This document shows, in pieces, positions 26,497 through 36,753 of a stretch of DNA of 64,000 bases. Location of the stretch: positions 1 to 64,000 of the forward strand of contig JAAHFX010000005.1 in the NCBI GenBank assembly GCA_010672785.1, given 5' to 3'. The position numbers and the translations under genes were made by a program. The notes beneath the pieces were generated by a model. That model searched no databases. It saw only the letters and a list, made by a program, of their open reading frames with translations, and was not told the DNA's origin. Source of the stretch: Sphaerospermopsis sp. SIO1G1 (GTDB taxonomy: Bacteria; Cyanobacteriota; Cyanobacteriia; Cyanobacteriales; Nostocaceae). Within the stretch, counting starts at the first letter, position 1, and each line of letters starts with the position of its first letter.

Positions 26497-29078
26497 AGTG
26501 TGATCATGAAATAATTAAATTACAAGTGAAAATGATGTCCAAATATATTAAGTATGTTTTTTTAGGATGTTTAAGTTTAATATTGGTTTTATTACAGTTA
26601 TCAAACTTATTTCCTGTAATCCACAAACCAGTATTAGCTACAGTAACTACTCAAGTAAATTCTCCGACAGATTTTGTAAAAATAGGCAAACAACGGTATC
26701 AAAGAGAACAATTTGTCCAGGCGATCGCCCTATGGCAACAAGCATTAGATATCTTTATTCAAACTGAGGATAAAATTAATCAAGCTGCTGTTCTAGGTAA
26801 TATGGCTTTAGCTCATCAAAAATTAGGGAAATTAGAATTAGCAAATCAGACTATATCCAAAAGTATAAATTTACTGAATCAAAATCAGAATCCTCAAATC
26901 TTAGCAGAAATTTTAAATATTCAAGGTAGTTTACAACTATCTCAGGGAGAAGCTGAAAATGCACTGAATAACTGGAAAGAAGTGACCAATATATATCAAA
27001 AAATAGGTGATCAAAACAGAGTTAACCGTAGTTTATTAAATCAAACTCAAGCTTTAAGAGTATTGGGATTATATCCACAATCGAGGAAAGTTTTAGAACA
27101 GGTAAATGAGAATTTACAAACACAACCAGATTCACAATTAAAAGTTGCAACTTTACTTAATTTAGGTGATACTTGGCGAGTAATAGGTAATTTTGATGCG
27201 GCTCAGGATGTATTACAACAAAGTTTAGAAATAGCTAGAAAAATAAACTCACCAGCAGATATAGATTCATCATTATTGAGCTTGGGAAATGCGGCTTTTG
27301 CCCAAGAAAAAAATCAAGATGCGATCAAATATTATCAGCAAGTGATCGAGAATGATAATTCAGATAGTTTGAAATTAAAAGCCCAACTTAACCTTTTACA
27401 GATATTTATTAATACTCAGGAATGGCAAGCAACTAAAACAGTCTTAGGGCAAATTCAACCCCAATTAGATAAATTACCTGTTAGTCGTACTCAGATATAC
27501 GCACAAGTAAAAGTTGCTCAAAGCTTACAGAAAATAGGAGAAAAGCAAACAGCAGCCAAAATATTATCCACAGCCATTCAAACAGCAAAAACAATAGGTG
27601 ATCAAAAATCTCAATCTTACGGACTTGGATATTTAGGTCAATTATATGAAGAAAATAAACAATGGCAAGAAGCACAAAAATTAACAGAACAAGCATTAGG
27701 TTTATCTCAAAGTAATAATGCTGGAGAAATTAGTTATCTTTGGCAATGGCAATTAGGGAGAATTTATCAGGCAATTGGTAACTCAGAAAATGCGATTAAT
27801 GCTTATGATCAAGCCGTAAAAACTTTAGGGTTTCTGCGGAAGGATTTAGTTGCGAGTAATAGTAACCTACAATTTTCTTTCCAGGAAAGTATCGAACCAA
27901 TTTATCGAGAATTAGTCAGTTTATTATTAGAAAATCAACAAACTAAAAAAAGTAAAGATATTGAACAGGAAAACTTAGTCAAAGCTCGTGATTTAATTGA
28001 GTCTTTGAAAATAGCAGAATTAGACAATTACTTTCAAGAAGATTGTTTGAGCGGGAAAAGAGCAGAAGTAGATCAAGTAGATCCCCACGCTGCATTAATT
28101 TATCCCATTATTTTGAGCGATCGCTTAGAAGTAATTATTTCCCTGACAAATCAACCTTTGCATCATTACAGCACACCTATTCCCCAAGCAGAATTAGAAA
28201 AATTATTACAACAAATGCGGTCATCTTTAAGACCAAATTTAAGTAATAGAACTCGACTCAGGATAGCTCAGAAAACATATAATGTCCTGATCAAACCCAC
28301 AGAAACATATTTAGCAGCCAACAATATTAAAACATTAGTATTTGTGCTAGATGGGACTATGAAAAATATTCCAATGGCTGCACTTTATGATGGAGAAAAA
28401 TATCTCATCGAAAAATATAGTTTAGCTCAAACACCAGGATTACAACTACTTTCACCCCAACCTTTACAAAATCAAAAATTAAATATTTTAGTAGCTGGTA
28501 TTAGTGAAGCTAGACAAGGTTTTACACCCTTACCTGGTGTAGAAGTTGAAGTTGAAGGTATCCAATCAGAAATTTCTACTCAAGTTTTATTTAACGAAGA
28601 ATTCACCACCGCAGATATCGAAAATGTAATCAGGGAAACACCATTTCCCATCATTCATTTTGCAACTCATGGACAATTTAGTTCTGATGCTGAAAAAACA
28701 TTTATTCTCACTTGGGATAATCGTATTAATGTTAAAGAATTAGGAGAATTACTAGAACTTAGAGATCAAGATGCTAATAACCCCATAGAACTATTAGTTT
28801 TAAGTGCTTGTCAAACTGCTCAAGGAGATAGACGCGCCCCTCTGGGAATTGCAGGTGTAGCGGTACGTTCTGGCGCACGTAGTACATTAGCTACATTATG
28901 GTCTGTAGATGATCAATCTGCGGCTGAATTTATGGTGGAATTTTACCGTCAATTAGCCAAATCTAAAATTACTAAAGCTGAGGCGATCCGTTTAGCACAA
29001 TTAAAATTACTGCAACAACCAAAATATCGAAATCCTTTCTATTGGGCCCCATTTGTATTGTTAGGAAATTGGCTTTGA
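26493..29078 (+). CDS. CHAT-domain caspase-like protein with TPR repeats
   Basis: An 861-residue protein with an N-terminal hydrophobic segment (about residues 20-36; signal anchor or signal peptide), tetratricopeptide repeats over about 55-450, and a C-terminal CHAT domain (about 560-861). The cysteine-protease dyad is visible as His726 in HFATHG and Cys773 in LSACQTA, followed by GIAGVAVRSGARSTLATLW. CHAT proteases cleave specific partners, for example gasdermins or Csx30 in other systems. Here the partner may be the exoprotein encoded by the overlapping upstream gene (inference from ATGA coupling). An internal ATG at 26535 is an alternative start. Confidence 0.9.
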   Translation: MKCDHEIIKLQVKMMSKYIKYVFLGCLSLILVLLQLSNLFPVIHKPVLATVTTQVNSPTDFVKIGKQRYQREQFVQAIALWQQALDIFIQTEDKINQAAVLGNMALAHQKLGKLELANQTISKSINLLNQNQNPQILAEILNIQGSLQLSQGEAENALNNWKEVTNIYQKIGDQNRVNRSLLNQTQALRVLGLYPQSRKVLEQVNENLQTQPDSQLKVATLLNLGDTWRVIGNFDAAQDVLQQSLEIARKINSPADIDSSLLSLGNAAFAQEKNQDAIKYYQQVIENDNSDSLKLKAQLNLLQIFINTQEWQATKTVLGQIQPQLDKLPVSRTQIYAQVKVAQSLQKIGEKQTAAKILSTAIQTAKTIGDQKSQSYGLGYLGQLYEENKQWQEAQKLTEQALGLSQSNNAGEISYLWQWQLGRIYQAIGNSENAINAYDQAVKTLGFLRKDLVASNSNLQFSFQESIEPIYRELVSLLLENQQTKKSKDIEQENLVKARDLIESLKIAELDNYFQEDCLSGKRAEVDQVDPHAALIYPIILSDRLEVIISLTNQPLHHYSTPIPQAELEKLLQQMRSSLRPNLSNRTRLRIAQKTYNVLIKPTETYLAANNIKTLVFVLDGTMKNIPMAALYDGEKYLIEKYSLAQTPGLQLLSPQPLQNQKLNILVAGISEARQGFTPLPGVEVEVEGIQSEISTQVLFNEEFTTADIENVIRETPFPIIHFATHGQFSSDAEKTFILTWDNRINVKELGELLELRDQDANNPIELLVLSACQTAQGDRRAPLGIAGVAVRSGARSTLATLWSVDDQSAAEFMVEFYRQLAKSKITKAEAIRLAQLKLLQQPKYRNPFYWAPFVLLGNWL

Positions 29079-29084
29079 TTCAGT

Positions 29085-29395
29085 TATCAGTTATCAGTTA
29101 TCAGTTATCAGTTATCAGTTGTCAGTTAGCAGTTATCAGTTATTAGTTATTAGTTAGCAGTTGTCAGTTAGCAGTTGTCAGTTATTAGTTAGCAGTTGTC
29201 AGTTAGCAGTTGTCAGTTAGCAGTTGTCAGTTATCAGTTATCAGTTATCAGTTATCAGTTATCAGTTATTAGTTAGCAGTTGTCAGTTAGCAGTTGTCAG
29301 TTATCGTTATTCACTGTTCACTGTTCACTGTTTACTGTTCACTGTTCACTGTTCACTGTTTACTGTTCACTGTTTACTGTTCACTGTTTACCAAT
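29085..29395. repeat. Long heptanucleotide repeat tract (TTATCAG, TTAGCAG, TTGTCAG; then TTCACTG, TTTACTG)
   Basis: About 30 units of TTATCAG-type heptamers (29085-29305) pass into about 12 units of TTCACTG/TTTACTG (29306-29395). This is the longest such tract in the window and fills nearly all the space between the CHAT gene and the second exoprotein gene. Any promoter for the latter must lie in or before it. Confidence 0.92.
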
Positions 29396-29437
29396 CACTA
29401 ATCACTTTTTCTACTACCCCTAGTTATTTGCAAAAAT

Positions 29438-32400
29438 ATGAATATACGTTTTTCTTTCTATTTTTTGGCATTAATTCTCTTTCCTTTTATTGCCAAACCA
29501 GCTACTGCTCAAATAGTTCCTGATAACACTTTACCAAATAATTCTCAAGTCCAACAAAATGGCACAAGATTTGAAATTAATGGTGGTACAACTCGCGGAG
29601 TAAACTTATATCATAGTTTACAACAGTTTTCTGTACCAACCAATAGACAGGCTGTATTTAATAATAGCTTGAGTTTTGAAAATATCATCACTAGAGTCAC
29701 GGGAAATTCTATTTCTAATATTGATGGTTTAATCCGTGTTGGTGGTATTGCTAATTTATTTTTAATTAACCCCAATGGGATTATTTTTGGAGAAAATGCT
29801 AGTTTAAATATTAATGGTTCATTTACAGCTACAACAAATGAAAGTTTAGTCTTTTTTGATGGTAGTGAATTTAGTGCGACTAATCCTCAAGCACCGCCAT
29901 TATTAACAGTTAGTATTGTCCCAGGTTTGCAATATGGAGCAAATTCCACAAATACAGAAATCAGAAACTCAGCGAATCTTGCTGTAGCTGAGAATATGAA
30001 TTTTATTGCCGATCAATTATTTCTAACAGGAACAATTAATGCTGGCAATGATATTAGATTTATAGCTAATAGTAACTTAGAAATTCAAAGTAGTGAGATT
30101 ACAGCAATCGGTGGCAATATTGATATTGAAACGGTAGAACTCAATCTTAATGATGTAACTCTCAATACTAAAGCAACTGAAGAGGGTGGAGAAATCGCAA
30201 TTAATGCTAGTGACTCTGCCACCTTCACTAATTCTACTTTACAAATGGATAGTATTTTTGGGGAAACGCCTGGAAATATTACCATTAATACTAATCAAAT
30301 GACATTGCAAGATCAATCATTGATAGATGCTGATCAACAAGGTACTATTACCATCAATACTAATACTTTTAATCTTACAAATAACTCTCAAATTACAACT
30401 AATACCACGGTGGGAACTAGTGGGAATATAGAAATTACAAGTTCTGGTTTACAACTTAATAATAGTCGAATATCTGCAAATACGGAAGATGGATTAGCAG
30501 GAAATATTATTCTGAATATTAATAATTTCATTAACCTAGATAATAATAGTCGTATTGTCTCTAATGCTAGTGTTAGTGGTGATGCTGGTTCTGTGGAAAT
30601 AATAACTGGTGACTTGACTATGACTGGTGCTTCAGAAATCAATGTTAGCAGTCCAGATGATGCCGGATTTTTCTCTTTGACAGCTAACAATGTCAGTCTT
30701 GCTCAAGAATCAAAAATAGTAGCTAATGCCAGACTTGGTATTGGTGGTCATGTACAATTATTAGAATTAACGTCATTACAATTAACTGATAATAGCGAAA
30801 TTTCTGCTTCCACTATTGATGGAGAAGCGGGGGATTTAACAATTGATGCTAGTGAATTCGTAACGTTAGCTAGTGGTAGTCTTTTAGCTTCTGATGCTAC
30901 TGGTACTGGTAAAGCTGGTTTTATAGAAATTAAGACTAAAAATTTTTCTATGGAAAGTGCAGATGTGAATGTCAATAGTCGAGATCAAAATGCAGGAAAT
31001 TTGACTATGTTTGCTGAGACAGTTGTTCTTGATCAAGAATCAAAAATAGAAGGAAATAGTCTTTCTGCTATAGGTGGGAATATAGAAATTTTAGAATTAC
31101 AATCTTTACAGTTAAATAATAATAGTGAAATCTCTGCACTCACAACTAGTGGTGAAGCAGGAGATATCACAGTTAATGCTGAATCAATTCTTGTAGATAC
31201 AAATAGTGTTATTTCTTCTGCTTCTGCTGGTAATGGATTAGCAGGAAATGTTACTCTTAATGCTAGTAATTTTATTAATTTAGATAATAATAGTCGCGTT
31301 ACATCTAATGCTAGTGTTAATGGTGATGCTGGTTCTGTGGAAATAACAACTGGTGAATTGACTATGACTGGTGCTTCAGAAATCAATGTCAATAGTCCAG
31401 ATGATGCCGGATTTTTCTCTTTGACAGCTAACAATGTCATTCTTGATCAAGCATCAAAAATAGCAGCTAATGCTAGACTTGGTGTTGGTGGTGATGTACA
31501 ATTATTAGAATTAACTTCATTACAATTAACTGATAATAGTGAAATTTCTGCTTCCACTATTGATGGAGAAGCAGGAGATTTGAGAATTGAAGCTAGTGAA
31601 TTCATAACTTTAGCTAGTGATAGTTTTTTAGCTTCAGAAGCTACTGGTACTGGTAAAGCTGGTTCTGTAGAAATCACAACTCAAAACCTTTCTATGCAAA
31701 ATGCAAGTATTAATATTAGTAGTATAAATAAGAGAGCAGGTAACTTAACCCTAGTGGGGGAAACAGTTGTTATTAATCAAGAATCAAAAATAGCAGCAAA
31801 TAGTATTTTTGACTTTGGTGGTAATCTGGAATTTTCAGGTTTACAATCTTTACAATTAAATAATAATAGTGAAATCTCTGCTTTTACAGCTAGCGGCGAA
31901 GCGGGAGATATTACAATTAATTCTGAATCAATTCTTGTAGATACAAATAGTGTAATTTCTTCTTCTGCTTCTGGTAATGGATTAGCAGGAAATATTACTT
32001 TTAATGCTAATAATTTTATTAACTTAGATAACAACAGTCGGGTTACATCTAATGCTAGCAGTAGTGGTTTAGGAGGATCTATAAATGTTAATGCTGACAC
32101 TTTAAATATCAAAAATAGTGCAGATATAAATGCTAACAGTAGGGACAATTTAGCAGGAGATATAGATATTAATGCCAGAATAGTTAGCCTCGATCAAAAT
32201 GCTAAAATCGAAGCAACTACATTTTCTGGAAATGGTGGAAGTATTCAATTTCAGGGATTAACATCTTTAAATTTAAGTAACCAAAGTATCATATCAAGTA
32301 ACACAATTAATGGTTCATCAGGGGATATAGATATTCAAGTTAGCGGTGCTATTAACTTAGACTCTAGAAGTATATTAGCATCAGCAGCTAATGGCGAAGG

Positions 32401-33607
32401 TGATGCGGGAAAAATAGATATTATTGCTGGAGAAGTTAATCTTAGTGATGGTTCAAGAATCACTGTCAGCAGTCAAGATAATGTTGGTGGTAATTTAACT
32501 CTCACTGCTAATACAGTAATTTTAGATCAGCAAGCTCAAATTAATGGAGAAACATTATCAGGTGTGGGTGGTAATATTCAACTGCAAGAATTAGCATCTT
32601 TACAGTTAAGTAATAACAGTTTTATTTCCGCCTCCACTATTAATGGAGACGCAGGAGATGTAATTATTAATGCTCAAGATTTTGTGAATTTAAACAGCGG
32701 TAGTGGTATAGCATCGCAGGCTACTGGTGATGGTAGTGCTGGTTTTATTGAGATTACAACTAGTCAATTTACTGTTAGTAATCAAGGTACTGTGAATGTC
32801 AGCAGTCCATTAGCAGAGGCTGGTTTTTTAAATATTACCACAAATAATCTATTTTTAGATCAAGGAACATTATTAGCAGAAACAGGAGCAGGTGAAACAG
32901 GAGAAAATGCCATTATTAATTTATTTTTAAGGGATTTATTATGGATGAGAAATAATAGTCAAATTTCTGCCCAAGCTTTTAATACTGCCCAAGGTGGTAA
33001 CATTAATATTGATGCTAGCAATGGTTTTTTAGTTGTTTTTCCCTTTGAAAATAGTGATATTAACGCTAATGCAAATCTAGGTGATGGGGGAATAATTGAT
33101 ATTACTACTCAAAATATTTTTGGTACAGAGTTTCGGACAGCAAATACTCCCAAAAGCGATATTACTGCTAGTTCTAGATTTGGTGTGAATGGAGAAGTGA
33201 ATATTGATACTGTAGATGTTGATCCTGCTCAAGGAATCTTATCTTTACCTACCAATTTATTAGATATTTCTAATCAAATTGCCAAAGAATGTGATTTTGA
33301 TGATCAAGTAGCAAGTCAAAATAATGAATTTATTATTATTGGTAGAGGTGGTTTACCATATACCCCCCAAGATTTATTCACTGGTGCAAATAGTTTAGTT
33401 GATTTGGTTGAGATTTCTCCACATCAAAATAATCAAGGGAATGTTAATAATTCACCAACTGTTAGATATACAAATCCTGCTCAAAAAATTGTGGAAGCTC
33501 AAGGATGGTTAGTTGATGATCAAGGTGCTGTTCACTTAGTTGCTAATGTGGATAAAATTCATCCTCAAAAACCAATTTTAAATCCCAATGTTTGTAGTGC
33601 TAATTAA
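29438..33607 (+). CDS. Large filamentous-haemagglutinin-type exoprotein with 248-residue internal repeats
   Basis: A 1389-residue TpsA-like protein: signal peptide (1-25, ending ATAQ), TPS domain with NPNGIIFG at 111-118, and a long beta-helical repeat region. The repeat region contains a tandem module of exactly 744 bp: the segment encoding INLDNNSR recurs at 30537, 31281 and 32025 in the same frame, with long nearly identical stretches such as [10 protein letters not shown] and [13 protein letters not shown]. The C-terminal module ([30 protein letters not shown]) matches the exoprotein at 23755, so the two are paralogues. It should be exposed on or released from the cell surface. No TpsB lies nearby. 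Confidence 0.9.
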   Translation: MNIRFSFYFLALILFPFIAKPATAQIVPDNTLPNNSQVQQNGTRFEINGGTTRGVNLYHSLQQFSVPTNRQAVFNNSLSFENIITRVTGNSISNIDGLIRVGGIANLFLINPNGIIFGENASLNINGSFTATTNESLVFFDGSEFSATNPQAPPLLTVSIVPGLQYGANSTNTEIRNSANLAVAENMNFIADQLFLTGTINAGNDIRFIANSNLEIQSSEITAIGGNIDIETVELNLNDVTLNTKATEEGGEIAINASDSATFTNSTLQMDSIFGETPGNITINTNQMTLQDQSLIDADQQGTITINTNTFNLTNNSQITTNTTVGTSGNIEITSSGLQLNNSRISANTEDGLAGNIILNINNFINLDNNSRIVSNASVSGDAGSVEIITGDLTMTGASEINVSSPDDAGFFSLTANNVSLAQESKIVANARLGIGGHVQLLELTSLQLTDNSEISASTIDGEAGDLTIDASEFVTLASGSLLASDATGTGKAGFIEIKTKNFSMESADVNVNSRDQNAGNLTMFAETVVLDQESKIEGNSLSAIGGNIEILELQSLQLNNNSEISALTTSGEAGDITVNAESILVDTNSVISSASAGNGLAGNVTLNASNFINLDNNSRVTSNASVNGDAGSVEITTGELTMTGASEINVNSPDDAGFFSLTANNVILDQASKIAANARLGVGGDVQLLELTSLQLTDNSEISASTIDGEAGDLRIEASEFITLASDSFLASEATGTGKAGSVEITTQNLSMQNASINISSINKRAGNLTLVGETVVINQESKIAANSIFDFGGNLEFSGLQSLQLNNNSEISAFTASGEAGDITINSESILVDTNSVISSSASGNGLAGNITFNANNFINLDNNSRVTSNASSSGLGGSINVNADTLNIKNSADINANSRDNLAGDIDINARIVSLDQNAKIEATTFSGNGGSIQFQGLTSLNLSNQSIISSNTINGSSGDIDIQVSGAINLDSRSILASAANGEGDAGKIDIIAGEVNLSDGSRITVSSQDNVGGNLTLTANTVILDQQAQINGETLSGVGGNIQLQELASLQLSNNSFISASTINGDAGDVIINAQDFVNLNSGSGIASQATGDGSAGFIEITTSQFTVSNQGTVNVSSPLAEAGFLNITTNNLFLDQGTLLAETGAGETGENAIINLFLRDLLWMRNNSQISAQAFNTAQGGNINIDASNGFLVVFPFENSDINANANLGDGGIIDITTQNIFGTEFRTANTPKSDITASSRFGVNGEVNIDTVDVDPAQGILSLPTNLLDISNQIAKECDFDDQVASQNNEFIIIGRGGLPYTPQDLFTGANSLVDLVEISPHQNNQGNVNNSPTVRYTNPAQKIVEAQGWLVDDQGAVHLVANVDKIHPQKPILNPNVCSAN

Positions 33608-33785
33608 TAATTGATTGACTATGAAATTTATTTACTTCCTGATATAGGGTGTGTTTTATCATTGTTGGAGATATAAGTCAATACTTAATCATAAATAGTT
33701 GAGATTGTTGATAAGCAGAATTATCTGCCCAATTTATAGGATGATAAATAATGATTCAAGTCAATTTTTAGGATAGGAAGCAAGA

Positions 33786-34631
33786 GTGAAAATACAAGAA
33801 CATAAAATCACAGTCAATGGTTTAGAATGGTTTTATCGGGAAGCAGAAGCTATTGGTCAAAGTAACTTATTCCCAGTGGTATTATTACATGGGATAGTTT
33901 CCCAAAGTTATAGTTTTCGGAACATTTTACCAGGTTTAGCTGCACAAGGTACAAGAGCGATCGCCCCAGATTGGATTGGTTATGGTTTTTCTGCTAAACC
34001 GGAAAAACAGGATTTTGCTTATACTCCCGCAGCATTTGTTGCAGCTTTAGATGAATTTATCCAAGCAATAGAATTAGAAAAATTTTCTTTAGTTGTACAA
34101 GGATTTTTGGGTTCTGTTGGGTTACAATATGCCTTGAAAAATCCTGATAAAATAGTCAATATTGCGATTTTAAATACTCCTGTTTCTTCCTCTGTGAAAT
34201 TACCATTTAAAATTAAACAAATGGGTTGGCCTTTTGTGGGAGATATGATGACGCAAGATCCATTGTTAGTGGATCGAACCTTAGAAGGTGGTAGTCGTTT
34301 CCGCATTGAAGATGAAGATTTAGATATTTACAGAAAACCATTTTTAAAAACTTCTGCTTCTGGACGTGCTTTGTTAACAACAATTAGAAATCTGCAATTA
34401 GAAAAGACGATGCAAGAAATAGAAACAGGTTTTAAAGAATGGGAAAAACCAATTTTAGTTCAATGGGGAACAATAGATCCTTGGTTAGATGTAGAGGATG
34501 CAGAAAATTTTGTGAAATCTTTACCTGATGGTGAGTTAATTAAATTAAATAATGTTGGACATTATCCCCAAGAACATTATCATGAGGTAATTTTACAGGA
34601 TTTATTACCTTTTGTGCGTTGTTCTAGTTAA
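33786..34631 (+). CDS. Alpha/beta-hydrolase-fold protein lacking the nucleophile serine
   Basis: A 281-residue protein similar to haloalkane-dehalogenase-like alpha/beta hydrolases. The fold signatures LLHGIVSQSYSFRNILP, APDWIGYGFSAKP and the C-terminal NNVGHYPQEHYHE are present. At the nucleophile elbow, where active enzymes have GHSMGG or similar, it reads VVQGFLGS with Phe107 in the nucleophile position. Catalysis by the usual triad is therefore doubtful; a binding or structural role is possible. The start is GTG at 33786 with GGAAG upstream. It stands alone between the exoprotein and a ParA-like gene. Confidence 0.8.
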   Translation: MKIQEHKITVNGLEWFYREAEAIGQSNLFPVVLLHGIVSQSYSFRNILPGLAAQGTRAIAPDWIGYGFSAKPEKQDFAYTPAAFVAALDEFIQAIELEKFSLVVQGFLGSVGLQYALKNPDKIVNIAILNTPVSSSVKLPFKIKQMGWPFVGDMMTQDPLLVDRTLEGGSRFRIEDEDLDIYRKPFLKTSASGRALLTTIRNLQLEKTMQEIETGFKEWEKPILVQWGTIDPWLDVEDAENFVKSLPDGELIKLNNVGHYPQEHYHEVILQDLLPFVRCSS

Positions 34632-34732
34632 TTAAAATCAATAATTTAGGGGCGTTATATGCAAACGTCTCTAGATTTTTTTGATATATTCATTAACATT
34701 TTTATTTTACTTTATAGAATATAATATTACTT

Positions 34733-34818
34733 ACTTACGCACAAGTCACGGAATATCAAACCACAGAGGCACAGAGAACACAGAGGAATGAGGGATAGAG
34801 ATATATTTTGCGTAATTT
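34733..34818. repeat. Dispersed repeat with TTACGCA / TGCGTAA ends
   Basis: A compact element of about 85 bp starting ACTTACGCACAAGTCACGG and ending TATTTTGCGTAA, with an ACCACAGAGGCACAGAG core. The ends are inverted copies of each other. Related copies are at about 2594-2662, 12286-12358 and 23487-23580, and its core appears within cobN. Confidence 0.65.
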
Positions 34819-34865
34819 ATGTATAATTAATAGAGGCTATGAAACAAGAATTTTATTAGATAACA

Positions 34866-35927
34866 ATGGTAAAAAAAATTGCTTTATTTAATCACAAAGG
34901 TGGAGTTAGTAAAACTACCACTACATTTAATTTAGGTTGGATGCTAGCTTCCAAAGGAAAGCGAGTCATTCTTGTAGATACTGATCCACAATGCAATCTT
35001 ACAGGTATGGCTTTAAAAGAGGAAACAGAAGCAGATGAAGCCAGAATAGAAAATATATACAGTACACATTCTAACATTAAAACTGGTTTAGCTCCTGCAT
35101 TTGAGTCCCAACCTAGAGCGATTGAAGCTGTAAATTGTATTCCGATCTCAGAACAAGTAGGATTATTTTTATTACCTGGCCATGTAGGTTTTGGTGAATA
35201 TGAAGTAACATTAGGAATTGCTCAAGAATTAAGTGGTTCAATTCAAACTTTGAAAAATTTACCAGGAGCAATTTATGATTTGTTAGAAAAAACTGCAATT
35301 AAATTTAATGCTGACTACATTTTAATTGATATGAGTCCCAGTTTAGGATCTATCAACCAAAATTTATTAATGATTAGTGACTTTTTCTTAGTTCCCACAA
35401 CTGCTGATTTCTTTTCAGTCATGGCTATAGATTCTCTCGCTAGAATTTTACCAAAATGGTGTGCTTGGGCAAGAAAAGCAAGTGAAAATCCAGTATTAAA
35501 GGAAGCTACTTATCCATTTCCTGAATTTAGGTTGAAATTTTTAGGAACTATAGTTCAAAACTATAGAATTAAGAATGGTAAAGAAACAAAAGCATTTGAG
35601 ACATGGATAGAGAAAATAGAAAATACAGTCAAGAATAAGCTCAAACCAATTTTAGATTACAACCAATTATTACTGCCTCATCAAGATTACAATCAACAGG
35701 GTATGAATGATAGTTTTACCATCACCAAAATCCCTAATTTTAATAGTTTAATTGCTCGTTCACAAGAACACTCTATACCTATTTATGCCTTAAAACCTGA
35801 ACAATTAAAACAGTATGGTCAATCTTTAGAAAACTCTCAAGACAAACAAAAAGAATTTAAAACAACATTTTCTGATTTAGCAGATAAAATTATTGCCTTA
35901 TCATTGAGTTATGCAGTCAGCACTTGA
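34866..35927 (+). CDS. ParA-like (MinD/ParA family) ATPase
   Basis: A 353-residue P-loop ATPase with the deviant Walker A motif KGGVSKTT (residues 11-18), the switch I region DTDPQCNLTG and Walker B-like ILIDMSPSLGSINQNLL. The core matches ParA/Soj ATPases, but there is no ParB gene or parS-like repeat array nearby. The next gene overlaps it by 17 bp and encodes a HEPN-type protein, so the pair is translated together and the ATPase probably regulates or positions the HEPN protein. This is not a standard chromosome-partition locus. A long insertion between about 215 and 300 is rich in lysine. Confidence 0.85.
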   Translation: MVKKIALFNHKGGVSKTTTTFNLGWMLASKGKRVILVDTDPQCNLTGMALKEETEADEARIENIYSTHSNIKTGLAPAFESQPRAIEAVNCIPISEQVGLFLLPGHVGFGEYEVTLGIAQELSGSIQTLKNLPGAIYDLLEKTAIKFNADYILIDMSPSLGSINQNLLMISDFFLVPTTADFFSVMAIDSLARILPKWCAWARKASENPVLKEATYPFPEFRLKFLGTIVQNYRIKNGKETKAFETWIEKIENTVKNKLKPILDYNQLLLPHQDYNQQGMNDSFTITKIPNFNSLIARSQEHSIPIYALKPEQLKQYGQSLENSQDKQKEFKTTFSDLADKIIALSLSYAVST

Positions 35928-36669
35928 TCAATTTTATATTAGCATTCAGCGTGTTCGGGATTTGATTTCTCTGCATAATTCTATCAAAGCTCAAGCTACT
36001 GCTGCTCTGGATATTTCCGATATTTTACGCTCTGCTCTAGTTTTAAGTGTGAGTGCTTTGGATTATTATGTTCATGAAGTTGTAATCTTGGGAATGTTGG
36101 AAATTCACCGTGGAATACGTCCTGAACCAACAGTTAATCGTAATGCGATCGCATCGAACTTTTCTAAGTTTAAAGTTTCCCTAGGTAGTGCGCGTGAAGA
36201 TAGAAAAATAGCCATAGATATTGCTGCTTGGATCGAGAATGAAATCCACAATAATTATGGTAATGATTTTTTAGAGCAACCTCATCATATATCTAATTTA
36301 AAACCAATTATTGCTAATTTACTTTTAGAACAATTAAATAATAATCTATGGTTAGAAAATGAACTGAGGAAAGATTTTAGTAAATTAAGTTTTCAGACAC
36401 CAGATAATATTGCTGATGCAATTAGGTATATATCAAATCAACGTTTATGGGATGAAGTTGCTAATAAAATGGGTAAAACAGCTAAAGATATTAAGCAACA
36501 ATTGAATTCTATCGTATATCGCAGAAATAAAATTGCCCATGAAGCAGATATAGATCCCACATTAGGTTTAGGAAATCGCTGGCCAATAGATGAAGTAATG
36601 GTTGGTGATGCAGTAGATTTTATTGAACAAATTGTTGATAGTATTCATCAAATTTTGTATAGTATTTAA
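35911..36669 (+). CDS. HEPN-domain protein (RiboL-PSP-HEPN-like)
   Basis: A 252-residue all-alpha protein. Near the C-terminus it carries the HEPN RNase motif: Arg204-Arg205-Asn-Lys-Ile-Ala-His210 (R-X4/5-H) in VYRRNKIAHEAD, and the N-terminal helix reads SALVLSVSALDYYVHEV, typical of HEPN proteins of the RiboL-PSP type. HEPN proteins are commonly metal-independent RNases in toxin-antitoxin and antiviral systems. The 17-bp overlap with the ParA-like ATPase gene marks a two-gene unit. RNase activity and biological role are inference. Confidence 0.7.
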   Translation: MQSALDQFYISIQRVRDLISLHNSIKAQATAALDISDILRSALVLSVSALDYYVHEVVILGMLEIHRGIRPEPTVNRNAIASNFSKFKVSLGSAREDRKIAIDIAAWIENEIHNNYGNDFLEQPHHISNLKPIIANLLLEQLNNNLWLENELRKDFSKLSFQTPDNIADAIRYISNQRLWDEVANKMGKTAKDIKQQLNSIVYRRNKIAHEADIDPTLGLGNRWPIDEVMVGDAVDFIEQIVDSIHQILYSI

Positions 36670-36753
36670 ACTAAATTACTGGCTTTTCCAATAATTCGAT
36701 TATCTTAATTTAAGATACAATCAATAAACTCACACCAAATCAAACTGATCCAC

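Noticed and set aside
30085..32148. Several antisense frames of 66-135 codons inside the large exoprotein gene
   Set aside because: They are mirror frames of a repetitive coding sequence and recur at the 744-bp spacing; no start signals.
34866..35927. Plasmid or chromosome partition locus
   Set aside because: No ParB-type gene and no parS-like repeat cluster near the ParA-like gene; it overlaps a HEPN gene instead.
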